Shown piece after piece: positions 24,002-35,828 of a stretch of 64,000 nucleotides of DNA. Origin of the DNA: Lindgomyces ingoldianus (lineage: Eukaryota > Ascomycota > Dothideomycetes > Pleosporales > Lindgomycetaceae); assembly GCF_010093535.1 (NCBI RefSeq), contig NW_022985189.1, positions 469,926 to 533,925 on the forward strand. The letters run 5' to 3'. Position 1 is the first letter of the stretch, and each line of letters begins with the position of its first letter. The notes under the pieces are model-generated. The model was given only the letters and a program-made list of their open reading frames with translations, was not told the DNA's origin and searched no databases. Made by a program: the position numbers and the translations under genes.

Positions 24002-24223
24002 AGGCTGGTGCCTATAGGTATCACCTAGAGATTAGCTGATAGGGATAGGAAAGGCATAAAGCAAATTGTAGCAGATTATAGCAAACTGTAGTATACATTA
24101 GTTGTGTTGTATGTAGCGCTAGCTAGCTTTTTGACAACGCTGCCCCTAAGCTAGATAGGTGTTACGGTATAACATCTAGTTCTGTAGCAAGTACACAGTT
24201 TGCTTCACTAAATTTAATACTAT
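24002..24223 (+). repeat. Diverged direct repeat, unit 1
   Basis: Shares ordered blocks with 24262-24512: GGCTGGTG, GGAAAGGCATAAAGCAAATT, TTAGTTGTGT, GCGCTAGCTAGCT and CTTCACTAAAT. The two copies are local tandem duplicates, or two related insertions, and no terminal repeats or duplication could be defined. Confidence 0.6.
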
Positions 24224-24261
24224 TTCTACTTTTCCCTCGCTGGCCTTCGGAACTACTAATT

Positions 24262-24512
24262 GGGCTGGTGTCCAGGGTATTAGCTAGAGCTTAGCTGGCA
24301 GCGTTAGGAAAGGCATAAAGCAAATTACAGCAAATTACAGCAAATTTCAGTAAACTACAGCAAACTGCAATAAACCGCAGTAGATCACAGCAGCCTGCAG
24401 TAAACTGCAGTACACCTTAGTTGTGTCCCAAGTGGCGCTAGCTAGCTAGGTGCTGCTGTATAAAACCTAATTGTGTAGTAAGGACACAATTTCTTCACTA
24501 AATGTAATACCA
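24262..24512 (+). repeat. Diverged direct repeat, unit 2, with expanded decamer array
   Basis: Second copy of the 24002-24223 block. Between its shared blocks it carries about ten degenerate 10-bp units of AGCAAATTAC type (24315-24420), against about four in unit 1. The array contracts or expands in exact 10-bp steps. Confidence 0.6.
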
Positions 24513-24746
24513 TTATTAAGCATTTGCTAGCTGCGCTAAGTCATTACATTAACAAGCAGGATTATAATATTAATAGATGCAGTTCTTTAGTAACATTCCA
24601 CTTCTTTCGCTTGACTAACCTACATTCCTCGCTGGCCCAAGGGACTGGCATATAACTTGTTTAAATATTTATTCCACCTCAATGATCGTCCAGGCTTCCA
24701 GCCTTCTGTCTGCTGACTCTTCTCTACGTGCACATTTCCCAGTCGC

Positions 24747-26367
24747 TTAAAGCCCGTCACCATTGTATGCTAGTTTGTTGGGAGTTCCAGCGGGAACGCT
24801 AGTGATCAACCCCGTCGATGCCCACTGAAGCAGTTTTGACAGCGACTGCGAAGGACCTGTGACACCGTCCTTTGCCATAAAGTAGGCGACGAGGCCGGAG
24901 ACATGAGGCGTTGCTAGTAGCGGTGAGAACAATTTAGCCTTGTAACTTTAGATTTCTTGAACAAGGGACTTACCCATACTAGTTCCAGACAAAGTGGCAT
25001 AACATGTTGCACAGGTATTGTAACTGCTAAAAATACTAACACCCGGCGCAATAATGTCCACAATAGTGCCGAAGTTCGAGAATGTCGCAAACTTGTCAGT
25101 TGAGTCGCTTGCAGCTACTGTGATCGCGCTTGGGGCCGAAGCAGGAGATTGAGTATTTGCATTTACGGCACTGTTGCCAGCCGCGACCACTACAGTCAGG
25201 CCAGCAGTGGTCGCAGCAGCTACCATCTGATTCATTGCCGTCGACAGAGGGCCTCCAACGGACATGTTAATGACTGACTTGGTGGTACGACGATTGGCGA
25301 TAGCGTTGTTTGCGGCTAGGTTGTTTATCAGGTCAGCTAACATTCGCGAAGCTTTTTTATTGATGCTTACCCCATTGAAGACCAGATATTACACCCGATG
25401 TTGGACCAGAGCCGGTAGAGTCCAGTACTTTCACCGCCACGAGGTTGGCAAGTTTGGCGACGCCCACAAATGTTCCGGCAGCTGTCCCGGCAACATGGGT
25501 GCCATGTCCGTTCTGGTCTGTGTTCTACGATCGATTATTATCTGATTGTGAGACAATTTAGTAGCTGGTAAGCTTACAGGTGAGCCTGCAATGAAGTTTG
25601 CGCCCCAAGACGCGCGGTTTGTGAATTCCTTGCATAGTGTTAGCAGGTTTCTCCCAGCTAGTCTTTCTTTTCCTTTCTATATGGGGATAGAGCGGGGGAC
25701 ACAGGGGAAAGGGGGAGGGGGAGTGGAAGTGGGAAGGGCTTAAGCCTACCTGGTGTCCGATATTGATGCCAGTATCTACGACGTAAATCCAGGTCCCAGA
25801 ACCGGCGGTAGTGTCATAAACATATGATGTGCTTGCAGCGAAGGCGGCTTTCGTACGATGAGAGATACGGACATCACCCCAGTTATAGCCGAAGGCTGAG
25901 GTCAGGGCCCGCTTTGATATTCTGCTGTTCCTGAATTTAGAAGTATCGATAGAACCAGGAGTAGGCAGCGAGGGGAGAACGATTTTGACAGTGGTGGCTT
26001 TCTCTAAGTAGCGAACCTGGAAAACGTTAGGTTGGACAAACCTAATGAGAGACGCGGGAATCATTTCGCTTACTCTGGTGTCTTTGGTGATCAGAGGCAG
26101 ATCTTCGGTGGCAATCTCGACGGCGTAACCATTGAAGCCAGTGATGTTGAACACCTGCTCAATTCCTTGCTTGCCTTTGCCCTTGGATCGGTTGTTTACA
26201 TCTTCCTCGTGCTTGTTACGATCCTTCAGATCAGCATCGTCTTTGTACACGACGATATATCGATCCTTGATGACACCGTCCGTTGCGTCAGTATTAACGA
26301 TAGGTGCCTCGGCGAGCACGGCGCTAATAAGGCTCGAAAGAGCGAGCAATGCCGCTAGATACCTCAT
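24747..26367 (-). CDS. Secreted subtilisin-like serine protease (proteinase K type, S8A), 443 aa
   Basis: Model: complement of 25750-26367, 25578-25628, 25371-25524, 24974-25315, 24747-24913. Four GT-AG introns (25629-25749, 25525-25577, 25316-25370, 24914-24973); the exon sum is 444 codons. The start is the ATG opening a signal peptide ([19 protein letters not shown]). An I9-type inhibitory propeptide follows (RYIVVYKDD...). The peptidase S8 domain has the full triad: Asp198 in VVDTGIN, His230 in [10 protein letters not shown] and Ser387 in GTSMATPHVSG, where the last motif is assembled across an intron. Such enzymes degrade extracellular protein after propeptide removal. An alternative acceptor for intron 3 would make it only 34 bp and insert residues, so the 55-bp version is preferred. 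The gene shows no RIP although transposons flank it on both sides. Confidence 0.9.
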
Positions 26368-26457
26368 TGTTCTTAAAAAATAGCAGATAGAATGATTTCG
26401 TGAGTAGTCTGTATGGGATGGAACAGTCTACAGCTCTAGAGAAGCTGCGCTCACTGC

Positions 26458-26467
26458 TATTTAAATG
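26458..26467 (-). promoter_or_regulatory. Possible TATA-like element of the subtilase gene
   Basis: CTATTTAAAT on the plus strand, about 90 bp before the subtilase ATG. Position and composition fit a core promoter, but this is based on sequence alone. Confidence 0.3.
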
Positions 26468-27060
26468 CTAAACATGCCGTGTTTTCAGCTTCTCCCTAAA
26501 CGTTCATTTACCACAACCTTCTCGCTTTGACTTTATCGAATGACGAATTGAGCATATAATATATATTGTGATGTATCCACTCTAAGGATGTATTAGACAC
26601 GCGATTGGCTAGGGGATACCGTGAGCCTAACACCTCGCTTGTTGGCCGGGAAGAAGGTGGACAATAACGAGTTTAAGCTAGAAGGGCGCGGAACTTTACA
26701 GAGCCTCGATTGTGCCATATTTTCAACTCCAGTGACGTCTGCTGGTGTCATTTGGGGCAGAACTAGCGTACAACTGGCGAGGCACAACCGAAAATGTGGA
26801 CAAAACAAGTGGATGTTCGGCAAAGCTAGTCTAGTAATAACCAACCGCCTATCTTGGCCCGAGTCACGCGCTGTGAAGGGTCCTCCGCAGGAGGGTCTAG
26901 TCGTCTGTGTAATTGTTAGTAGCTTAGTGTAAGGACGGGGCTCTGTACCACTGCGCCAATACAATAAAAAAGGTGTGAATAATCAACCAGCAGTTGATTC
27001 TACGTACAAAATAGTAGATATACCTATCGCGCGCAAGGACCATCTCAGCCTTGTAGAGAA
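26468..27060. other. Non-repetitive flank, no supported gene
   Basis: Normal composition. Overlapping ORFs exist on both strands (26593-26964), but both open with non-ATG codons and show no domain, so neither is called. Confidence 0.4.
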
Positions 27061-27557
27061 ATCTACCTTCTTTAAACTTTAATATAATCTACTCTCTCTC
27101 TCTCTCTATTACTTTTCTTACAGCTAGCCGCTAAAAGTCTAGTTCGTTAAGCTACTAACACAAGCTCTATGCATTCTATCTAGCATTATAGCATTGTAAT
27201 TGTATATTAACTACGTAGTAATTTAACGCAATTTTAAGATTTCTAGCGTTGTAATATGCTTAGTATTTAGTCTAGTACCCACGTACACGATATACAGCCT
27301 GTAGGTGTTAAGGCATACTATAAATAGCCTTTTTAATATATAAATTAAAGATAAGCTGCTATGTCTTTTTTAATACAGCGTAGAACGTCCCCTACTTCTT
27401 TATAAAGTATTTAAGAGTGTTAAATTTAAAATGTTACTAATATAAAGTCCTTTTAGCTACTACTATATATACTTAATAAAGGTAAAGTCTAGTAAATAAA
27501 GTAAAAAGTTATTAACATCAACATTATACTTAGTTATTTAATTATAAGTATAAAAAG
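27061..27557. other. AT-rich degraded DNA with a CT microsatellite
   Basis: RIP-like sequence without recognisable termini. A (CT)8 run lies at 27092-27107. Confidence 0.5.
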
Positions 27558-27559
27558 TA

Positions 27560-28343
27560 ACGTACACTACAGGCAAGTTGCTTACACACCTAAGTTACTT
27601 ACTTTTGCTAAGACTCTACTAAACTACTCTTCTATACTAATTAGACGTTTTAAAAGGATATTAGATATAGTTTATACTTTAGGCTTTTAAATAAGACATA
27701 ACACTCTTAAAGCAACATGCTGCAGCTATGTATAAAGTCTTTTAAAAAAATAATAAATAACTAACACACTAGACAACTTTTATAAGCTAATTCTATAGCT
27801 AACTTATAAAAGCTAAAAAATAATAAAAAGTAAGTAATTATTAAGTATATACTTAAGCTATATATATAAGGATTTTCCTTTTAGCTAGTAGCTATAGCTA
27901 ATATAGCTAATTCTTTATACACTAAGTATAATCTAGGCTATGTTAGTTAGTATAAACTAGTCTATGATATTTATAAAGTGTTATTTAAAGCTTAAAGTAA
28001 AGTTTAACTATAACTATAAAAAAAAGCTTTTTATAAGAATTTTAAAGTAATTTAAAGCTAGTTTAGCCTTATAAAGAATACTAAAGCTAAGTATAGCATT
28101 TAAAATAATAACATATACAACTTTAATAAAATAAGATTTATAATAGGCTAGTTTATGCTAACATAGCCTAGAATATACTTAGCATGTAAAGAATTAGCTA
28201 TATTAGCTTTATCTACTAGCTAAAAGAAATATCCTTATATATATAGCTTAAATATATGCTTAATAATTACTTACTTTTTATTATTATCTAGCTTTTATAA
28301 GTTTGCTATAAAATTAGCCTAGAAAAGTTATTTAGTATATTTA
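27560..28343 (-). mobile_element. Element A copy 5, truncated on its right
   Basis: Starts ACGTACACTACAGGCAAG after TA (27558-27559). It then follows the left arm and centre of element A, and stops in the right arm near 28343, where unrelated sequence begins. It is heavily RIPed. Confidence 0.65.
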
Positions 28344-28477
28344 TCTGTACGCAGGAGTGATACAGCGCTTAGTATCTATCTAGCCTAGCATAGGATCACA
28401 GGACTACGCACGTGGTGCCTGTGCGCGGGCGCGCCTTCTTAAATATCGCTCGCGTCTGTACATAGGGAAGACAAGTA

Positions 28478-28599
28478 ATAACTAGAAACCTGTTGCCCAC
28501 CCTACCTACTCTGTACGCTGTGCACACTGTACACTACTCTTACTCTTGCTACTTAAGTGCTTATACTATAAGCAGCTAGCTAAAAGAGTCTATTTAACA
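28478..28599 (+). repeat. Dispersed repeat C, copy 2
   Basis: Matches the reverse complement of 2164-2288 with few differences. It is less AT-rich than its surroundings. Upstream (28344-28477) is GC-richer unique sequence of unknown nature. Confidence 0.6.
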
Positions 28600-28706
28600 T
28601 CTTATCTATTAAAGGCTATGTACACATATATAGATTCAAATATAGAATTCTAACCTAATATATTTTACAAGCAAGTAGTCTACACAAGTAAATAGTCCAC
28701 TCTAAT

Positions 28707-31700
28707 TGTCACGATTGTGCACAAGTAAGGTTATAGAGCTTTACAGAGGTCTAGTTTAATTACTACGTGAGGTATCATAGTAGGTACAAGACATTGTGTA
28801 AGGAATAGAAAAGTTTAAAAAGAAATTAGTAATTAAATACTTAGCTTAAAAGTTTAAGCACTTTAAGTATAAATTAAGCCTGTTCTAAGTTTAGTTAGTG
28901 TTAAAGCAGTTTATGCTTAAGTTTATGTCTATGTTATATTATGTTTATGTTAGACATGCACTAATAATACTTTAGTACACGTCTAATATAGTTATGTCTA
29001 GGATCTAGGGAGGATACTGTAACAGTACCCCCCCCCCTTATTAGAAAGGGAATCCTTTATATTAGTAGTTCTAGCATTAAGTTCTCTTTATTAGAGTATA
29101 GGTTTAGTTTAGATAAGTATTAGGTGTAGAATTAAGTTACTATAGAGTTCTTTTATAAGGCTTCTGCAGGTTTCTATAACAGTTTGTTATATCTAGTTTA
29201 TTTTATAAAGTATTTATAAATACATTTTTTCTTATTAAACTAAATCTATTTAATATTTTTTATAATGTATTCTAGTTTATTATTTATAATAATAAGTTTA
29301 GGTAGCAGGTTTAGCTATCTAGGTAGATAGTTAGATTTAGAGGCTACTTAGCGCAGTAATAATATGTAGAACACAGGGTGTATCTTTATGCTGTTAGGTA
29401 GAATTAATTAGTAAGCATATAATAAGACTATATAAGCTACTGTAAAGGGGCTAAGGTTCTTTTAATTAAGTTTCTTTAATTATTAGTTTATTTAGATATT
29501 TCTAGTGTTTAGCTAGACCTTCTTGCTAGCTACATACGCAGGGGTAAGAGTTTAAAATTAGTTTATATACTCTTATTAAAAAGCTTAAGCCTATGTAAGC
29601 TTTTTATAAACATATTTAAATATATTTTAAATTTTATTAATAAGTCTATTTATATCTATTACTTATATAAATTAATAAGTTAGTTAAAGAGTATTTAAAA
29701 GTAGTTAAAAAGTATTTAAAAGTAGTTTAAATCTTATTTAGAGGTAGTATCTATAGTTTGCTAAGAATAAAGATACTTATGTTAATTTAAATATTATATT
29801 ATTAGCTTTAAACTATGCTATAGCTAACTATTTTACCTAGTTATTTTACTAGTAGTTTATGTACACTTATAGAACTTATTTTATTACAGCATTTATGTTT
29901 TTAGTCTAGCTGTTAGTCTCTAGGTAAAAAGCTGTAGATAAATAGAGAATAATTTAGAGCTATTTATAAAGTTTGTCCTAGAAGGCTAAGACAAACTATG
30001 TACTTTTATCTAATATAATTATGTTAGGCAGGCTATAGTAAACTTATATGTATTAGTAAAATAACTAGGCTATATTAAAGGCAGTTATAAAAGAATATAG
30101 TATTAAGTGTTAATACTTAGTTAAGTAATTAACAACTACTATAATATTTATATACTTTTTAGATAGAGGTAAGTTTATAATAAAATTAATTAATATATCT
30201 TTTTAAGCTTATTTAAGAATTAAAAGTAGTTTAAGTAGGCTATTATACCTTTTTTAAAAGGCCTTTACTTTACAGCAAGTATAGCAACATAATACATATT
30301 AGTATACAGTATAGAACATGCGGGGCTAGTAGTACTCTCTCTGTAGTAGGTTAAAAGTCTTTCCTCTGCTTAAGTGTTCTTTAATAAGCAAGTTGTGTAT
30401 AATTTAAAGTAGTTTAATTCTTAGTTTATTAAAATTAAAAATTATAAGTTAGTTATAGTAATATAGCTTACTATTTTAGTTTTTATAGTTAGCTAGTGTT
30501 ACTTTTTTTAACTAACTAGTGCTATTTTAAAGTAGGTTTAAAGTTTCTTAAATAAATTTATTATTTAGATACTTATTAGTAATAATTTAATTAATTATTT
30601 AATCTATTTTATTTAGGTTAAAGTCTAAAAATAGCTTTAGTTAAAGTAAAGTTTAGTGTTAAGCCTTTTACACTTTTTTTTAAGTAGGGACGTCTTAGAA
30701 TTACCTTATAAGGGCATCTAGTTTCTCTTTATTTTAACTAGAATAATAAGTAATCTTAAAATTAAAATAAAACAGGTATTTAAACTAACAGGCTTATTAG
30801 TAGCTAAGTTATTTTATAGTTATAAAGTACTATAAGTTTTTATAGTTAGATAAGACTTATATTAGATGCGCTATACTTTCTAGTTTAAGTTGCTATTATT
30901 TAAAGCAGTATACTATAGTAAGTAATTCTTTATTATAAATTTTATAATTACTTTCTATAAAACTTATTCTTTTTAAGAAGTATGTAATAGGCCTAATAGT
31001 CCTGTCTAGCTTAGTCTAGGAGAGAACTCCTGCTACTATGTAGTCTAAGGCATTAGCTTCTATAAGTATTAGTAGTTTAAAGTTAAAGTAGTAGAGTATT
31101 AGAGCTTTAGTAAAGGCTTTTTTTAGCTAGTTAAAAAACTATTAGTAATTTAAGTTAAAGTTAAATTAAATCTTTTTTTTAGTAAGTGTAATTATAAGGC
31201 TTACTTACTATAAAAAGTTATTAATAAATTATTAGTAAAAGTTAGTAAATTTTATAAAAGCTTAAACATCTTTTATATTCTTTAAGTATTACTAATCTAG
31301 TACAGTCTAAACCTTAACAGGGTCTATTTAAATGCTATTTATAAAGATTATATATCCTAAATATGTAACCTTTAATTAGTAGAACTTACATTTGTCTATG
31401 TTAAGTTGTAGACCTACTTCTTTTATAGCCTTTAGCACTAAGCGTACATGCTGTTTGTGCTCTAAAAGGCTATTACTATAGATTAGAATATTATTAATAT
31501 ACATAGTGCAGAACATGTTTAGGTAGGGTTAAAGTAAGTTATTTATAAAATGTTAAAAAGTACTAGGCGCGTTAGCTAAGCTAAAAGGCATTACTAAGTA
31601 CTTAAATAGTCTATATTAAGTTTAAAACGCTATTAGCTACTTATTACCCTTTACTATTTTTAGCTTATTAAAGGCAGTAATAATATCTAACTTTATAAAA

Positions 31701-34391
31701 TACTTTACTTTACTTAGTTAGCTTAAAGTTTTCTATAAAAAAAAATTAAGTATTAGTTTTTAATAATAACAGTGTTTAGTCTTTAGTAGTTAATGTAAAA
31801 TTAAAGCCTACCCCTAAGTTTCTTTATAAATAGTATAAGTAATACTACTAATAAAAAGCTAGCTTAAATAAACTTTTTTTTTAAGTTTTTATTAAAGTAT
31901 TTTTAAAGCACTTTTAATTTATTTAGTAACATCTTATATAGTAGCCTATAACTAGGTTGTTTACTAGGCTTAAAGGTTATCTAGTAATTATATAAATGTT
32001 ATATTAAAAGCTTATTAAACTTATTTTAAAAAAAGATATATAATAAGTTATAGTAGTCTTAAGAGACTATTATTTTTAGGTTAGTATGTTTTTAGAAAGC
32101 TAAAGCTTAGTTTATATTAGAAATTATAACTATGTAGATTTTATAATCTAGTTATTAAGCTAGAGTTATAAATAAAGTAGGTCTTATATAGCAGATGTCT
32201 ATTTACTGTTTAAGTCCTAGTTTATGTCTAAATTAAGTAAGTAAAATTTTTTTAAAAGCTTTCTTTTTTTTAAGTTTAAGTAGTTATTAAATTATTTTAC
32301 ATAGCTTATCTTAGTAAAAGGCCTAGCTTATTAGCCTTACTTAGGTAGTTTTTTTTTAAGTTATTAAAAAGTAGGTCTAGAAACCTTTTATATTAAGTGC
32401 TACTTAGGTATTATTTAGGTGTAAGCATAAGCATACATTTTAGCATTAAAAAGAGTTAAAGTTTAAAACTTACTCTTAGTAATTAAAGGCAACTTTATGC
32501 TAATATAGCTATAGTTATTTTAGAATTAAGTTATAACATTTTATATTTATTACATAAAGCTTAATCTGCTTCTTATAGTGTTAGTAAGTAATTATAATAG
32601 TTATAGTATAAAAGATAAAACTTTTTTTAAGTTATTTTCTATTAAATCTAGTTAAGTAAATTATTTAGGTAAGTAGTGTTAATTAAAGATTTAGTTTATG
32701 CGCTAGTTTTTTATTAATATAACCTATACTATTTACTTCTAAGTTAATAAGAGCTTATATTAAAGCTAATATAGTTTCTTATTATAAATATATAGAAATA
32801 TTAACTTAGTACTTTTAGTTATTAGTAGGGGACTTAGCCTATAAGTTAGCAAAGATCTAGTGTTAAATTAGTCTTAGAGGGCAACTTAGCCCTAGGACAA
32901 GCCTTTTTACAGGCTTCTACTACTATAGCTGCAGCTATGTTAAGAGTAGAAAGAAGAATTAGGGCTTAAATATAAGTTAAAGCCCTTATAAAAATAAAAT
33001 TAAAATAGTAAAAATTTTTAATAAGTGCTAGTAGCGCTACTTATGTAGACTTAAGAAAAGGGAATAAAGTAGTTTTAGAAAATATAACTATGCTTACTAC
33101 ACTTAAAGTATTAACTTTTTTTTTATAATTTTTACACTTTCTAAAACTAACTAGAGCATAATTTAAATTAATTTTTATTATGTTAAGGTTCTTATTTATA
33201 ACTGCGCTAGTTTAGGGGCGTATTAGGGCTTATATAGAGAGGAACCTTATGTTATTATTATAGGTAGTAATTAGGTTTACATACGCGTTAAAGTTATTTA
33301 GGAGGGGTTCTTCTACTATAGCGCGTTATAGTTTAGTTAAGAGGGAGTTATATAAAGCTATAATTAGACCTATTTTATTTAAGCTTATATTAGATGTAAG
33401 TTAGTAGAACTTAGTAAAGTGTAAAGTAAAGCTTTTTTTTTTTTATTATAAAGTGTTTAGGTAACTTAGGGCTATTAACTCTTTATTTAAGTCTTTATAA
33501 GTTACTTATAAAAATGCTATAAATTAATCTAGGTTAATAATATTCTTATTTATTAGTAAGTTAATTAAGGCTGTTATATTATAGTTAAGTTAAAAGTAAG
33601 CATATAGTAACTAGAAGCGTTTAAAAAAGAATTAGTTTATGTTTCCTTTAAGTTTATATTAAAGCTTATGTAGAAAGAAAAGTAGGTCTTTCTATTTTCT
33701 ATTAAACAGTAGGGAATTAAAGAGTTAGTTAGATTTTATTACTAAGTTAGAAAAGTTATAGGTTATAGGCAGCATTAGGTAGAAAAGAGTTAAGCTATCT
33801 TTAAACTTCTAAGTAAGCTTTAAGGCTAGTAAGTTCTTAGTTCCTACTACTATAATAAAAGTTAAGGCAGAAATAGACTACTTAATAACATAAAGCTGTT
33901 TTTTAAAGTTCTTTTAAAAAGCTTTAAAGCTTACAACATAGCAGCTTTTTTATAAAGTAAGTGCTTTTTAGAAAGCTTTTTAGCTTACTTTAATAGCTTA
34001 GAGTTATGTAAGTACTAAGCTTATTAGATTAAATTTAGAAGCTATTCTTAGCTAAAGTTTTAACATAACATAATGTTATAATTATGCATAAGTAAGGTTA
34101 TAGAGCTTTATAGAGGTCTAGTTTAATTACTACGTAAGGTATTATAGTAGGTACAAGACATTATATAAGAAATAAGAAAGTTTAAAAGGAAATTAGTAAT
34201 TAAATACTTAGCTTAGAAGTCTAAGCGCTTTAGGTATAAATTAAGCCTATTTTAGGTTTAGTTAGTGTTAAGGTAGTTTATACTTAAGTTTATGTCTATG
34301 TTGTGTTGTGTTTATGTCAGACGTGCACTAATAATACTCTAGTACGCGTCTAATATAGTTATGTCTGGGATCTAGGGAGGATACCGTGACA
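28707..34391 (-). mobile_element. Ty3/Gypsy chromovirus G1, copy c (5685 bp, TSD CTAAT)
   Basis: Complete inverted copy. LTRs are 28707-29024 and 34074-34391, both 318 bp. CTAAT is duplicated at 28702-28706 and 34392-34396. The polypurine tract appears as a C-run directly after 29024. It is collinear with copies a and b along its whole length. Pol is RIP-inactivated; the RT active-site box again reads YINN (reverse complement near 31490-31505). It is not interrupted by other elements. Confidence 0.88.
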
Positions 34392-34493
34392 CTAATAAAG
34401 TTTTAGCACTTTATACTTTAGTTAATAATACATCTACTAATTAACTTTTAATATACTAAGAAAAAAAAGTAAATTCCTTTACCTTTTTAAGTA

Positions 34494-34913
34494 GCATACA
34501 CTACAGGCAAGTTGCTTACAAACCTAAGTTACTTACTTTTACTAAAACCTTACTAAACTACGTTTTTTACACTAATGCATTCCTAACAACACTACTTAGA
34601 CATGCTAAAAGAATGTTAGATATAGCTTACTCTTTAGGCTTTTAAATAAAACGTAATACTTTTAAAGTAACATGCTATAGCTATATAAAGTCTTTTAAAA
34701 GATAATAAATAACTAATACACTAAATAACCTTTATAAGCTAACTCTATAAGTAACTTAAAAAAGCTAGATAATAATAAAAAGTAGGTAATTATTTAGCAT
34801 ATACTTAAGCTATATGCGTAAGGATTTTCCCTTTAGCTAGCAACTATAACTAATATAGCTAATTCTTTACACGCTAAGCATAACATAGGCTATGTTAGCA
34901 TAAACTAGCCTAG
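34494..34913 (-). mobile_element. Element A copy 4, left arm only
   Basis: About 420 bp matching the left arm of element A, with an altered terminus (GCATACACTACAGG in place of ACGTACACTACAGG). It ends where copy 3 begins. The rest of this copy was not found on the far side of copy 3, so it is a truncated arm. Confidence 0.6.
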
Positions 34914-35495
34914 TAACGTACTTTACAGGCGAGTTGCTTACACACCTAAGTTGCTTACTTTTACTAAGACTCTACTAAACTACTTTTTTTACACTAATGC
35001 ATTTCTAATAACACTACTTAGACGCACTAAAAAAAGGTTAGATATAGCTTATACTTTAAGCTTTTAAATAAAACATAAAACTTTTAAAAAAACATGCTGT
35101 AGCTATGTATAAAGTTTTTAAAAAAATAATAATAAATAACTATAGCGCTAGATAACTTTTATAAGCTAATTCTATAGCTAACTTATAAAGGCTAAGTAAT
35201 AATAAAAAAAGAGTAATTATTAAGACTATACTTAAGCTATGTATGCAAGAATTTTTCTTTTAAATAGCATTTATAGCTAATATAGCTAATTCTTATTACG
35301 CTAAGCATAATCTAGGCTAGATTAGCATAAACTAGCTTTATATATTTAGAAAGTGCTATTTAAAGCTTAAAGTAATATTTAAGTGTAGTATAACTATAAA
35401 AAAGCTTTTTATAAGAGTTTTAAAGTAATTTAAAGCAGGTTTAGCTTTATAAAAAATATTAAAGCTAAGTATAGTATCTAGAATAATAACATAAC

Positions 35496-35825
35496 TGTAA
35501 CGATTCTCATGAATCGTTCCATCTCGGGTCGCCCGGAACCTATCCGAAGGGTCTCCGTATCGGCTCCGACCCTGGCTCGACCCTGACTCGACCTGGCCCC
35601 GACTCTGCCCCGACTCTGCCTGGCCCCCTGCTGTTGCCCCTATTCCCTCATGTATTTAGTCGCACCTTGCCCCTGTAGCTAGCTCAGTAGTTTTCTGATA
35701 TCCTTTCGTACAAGGCCTATAGGTGTTAATGGCATTCCCAGGTTCAGAGTCCCCACGCACTCCCATATGCCTCTGAGTGGATTCCCACCGTATTCGGACC
35801 CATTGTCTTGCCTGCGCCGTTACAA
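35496..35825 (+). mobile_element. L2 solo LTR (330 bp, TSD ATAAC)
   Basis: Starts TGTAACGATTCTCATG, ends GCGCCGTTACA, flanked by ATAAC at 35491-35495 and 35826-35830. The extra length against 299 bp lies in a C-rich tandem stretch (about 35570-35630, CCCGACTCTGC-like units). It is nearly free of RIP changes. It inserted at the very edge of element B, so the right-hand ATAAC includes the first bases of B. Confidence 0.87.
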
Positions 35826-35828
35826 TAA

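Larger units (their letters stand above)
23746..24650. other. Intergenic region with duplicated repeat blocks
   Basis: Moderately AT-rich, not strongly RIPed. It contains a 12-bp repeat of GCTAGCACAACT type (about 23930-23975) and two diverged direct repeats (listed separately). No gene is supported. Confidence 0.5.

Noticed and set aside
26593..26964. Overlapping ORFs on both strands downstream of the AT-rich boundary
   Set aside because: Both use non-ATG starts (GTG and TTG), have no domain, and mirror each other; treated as chance frames.
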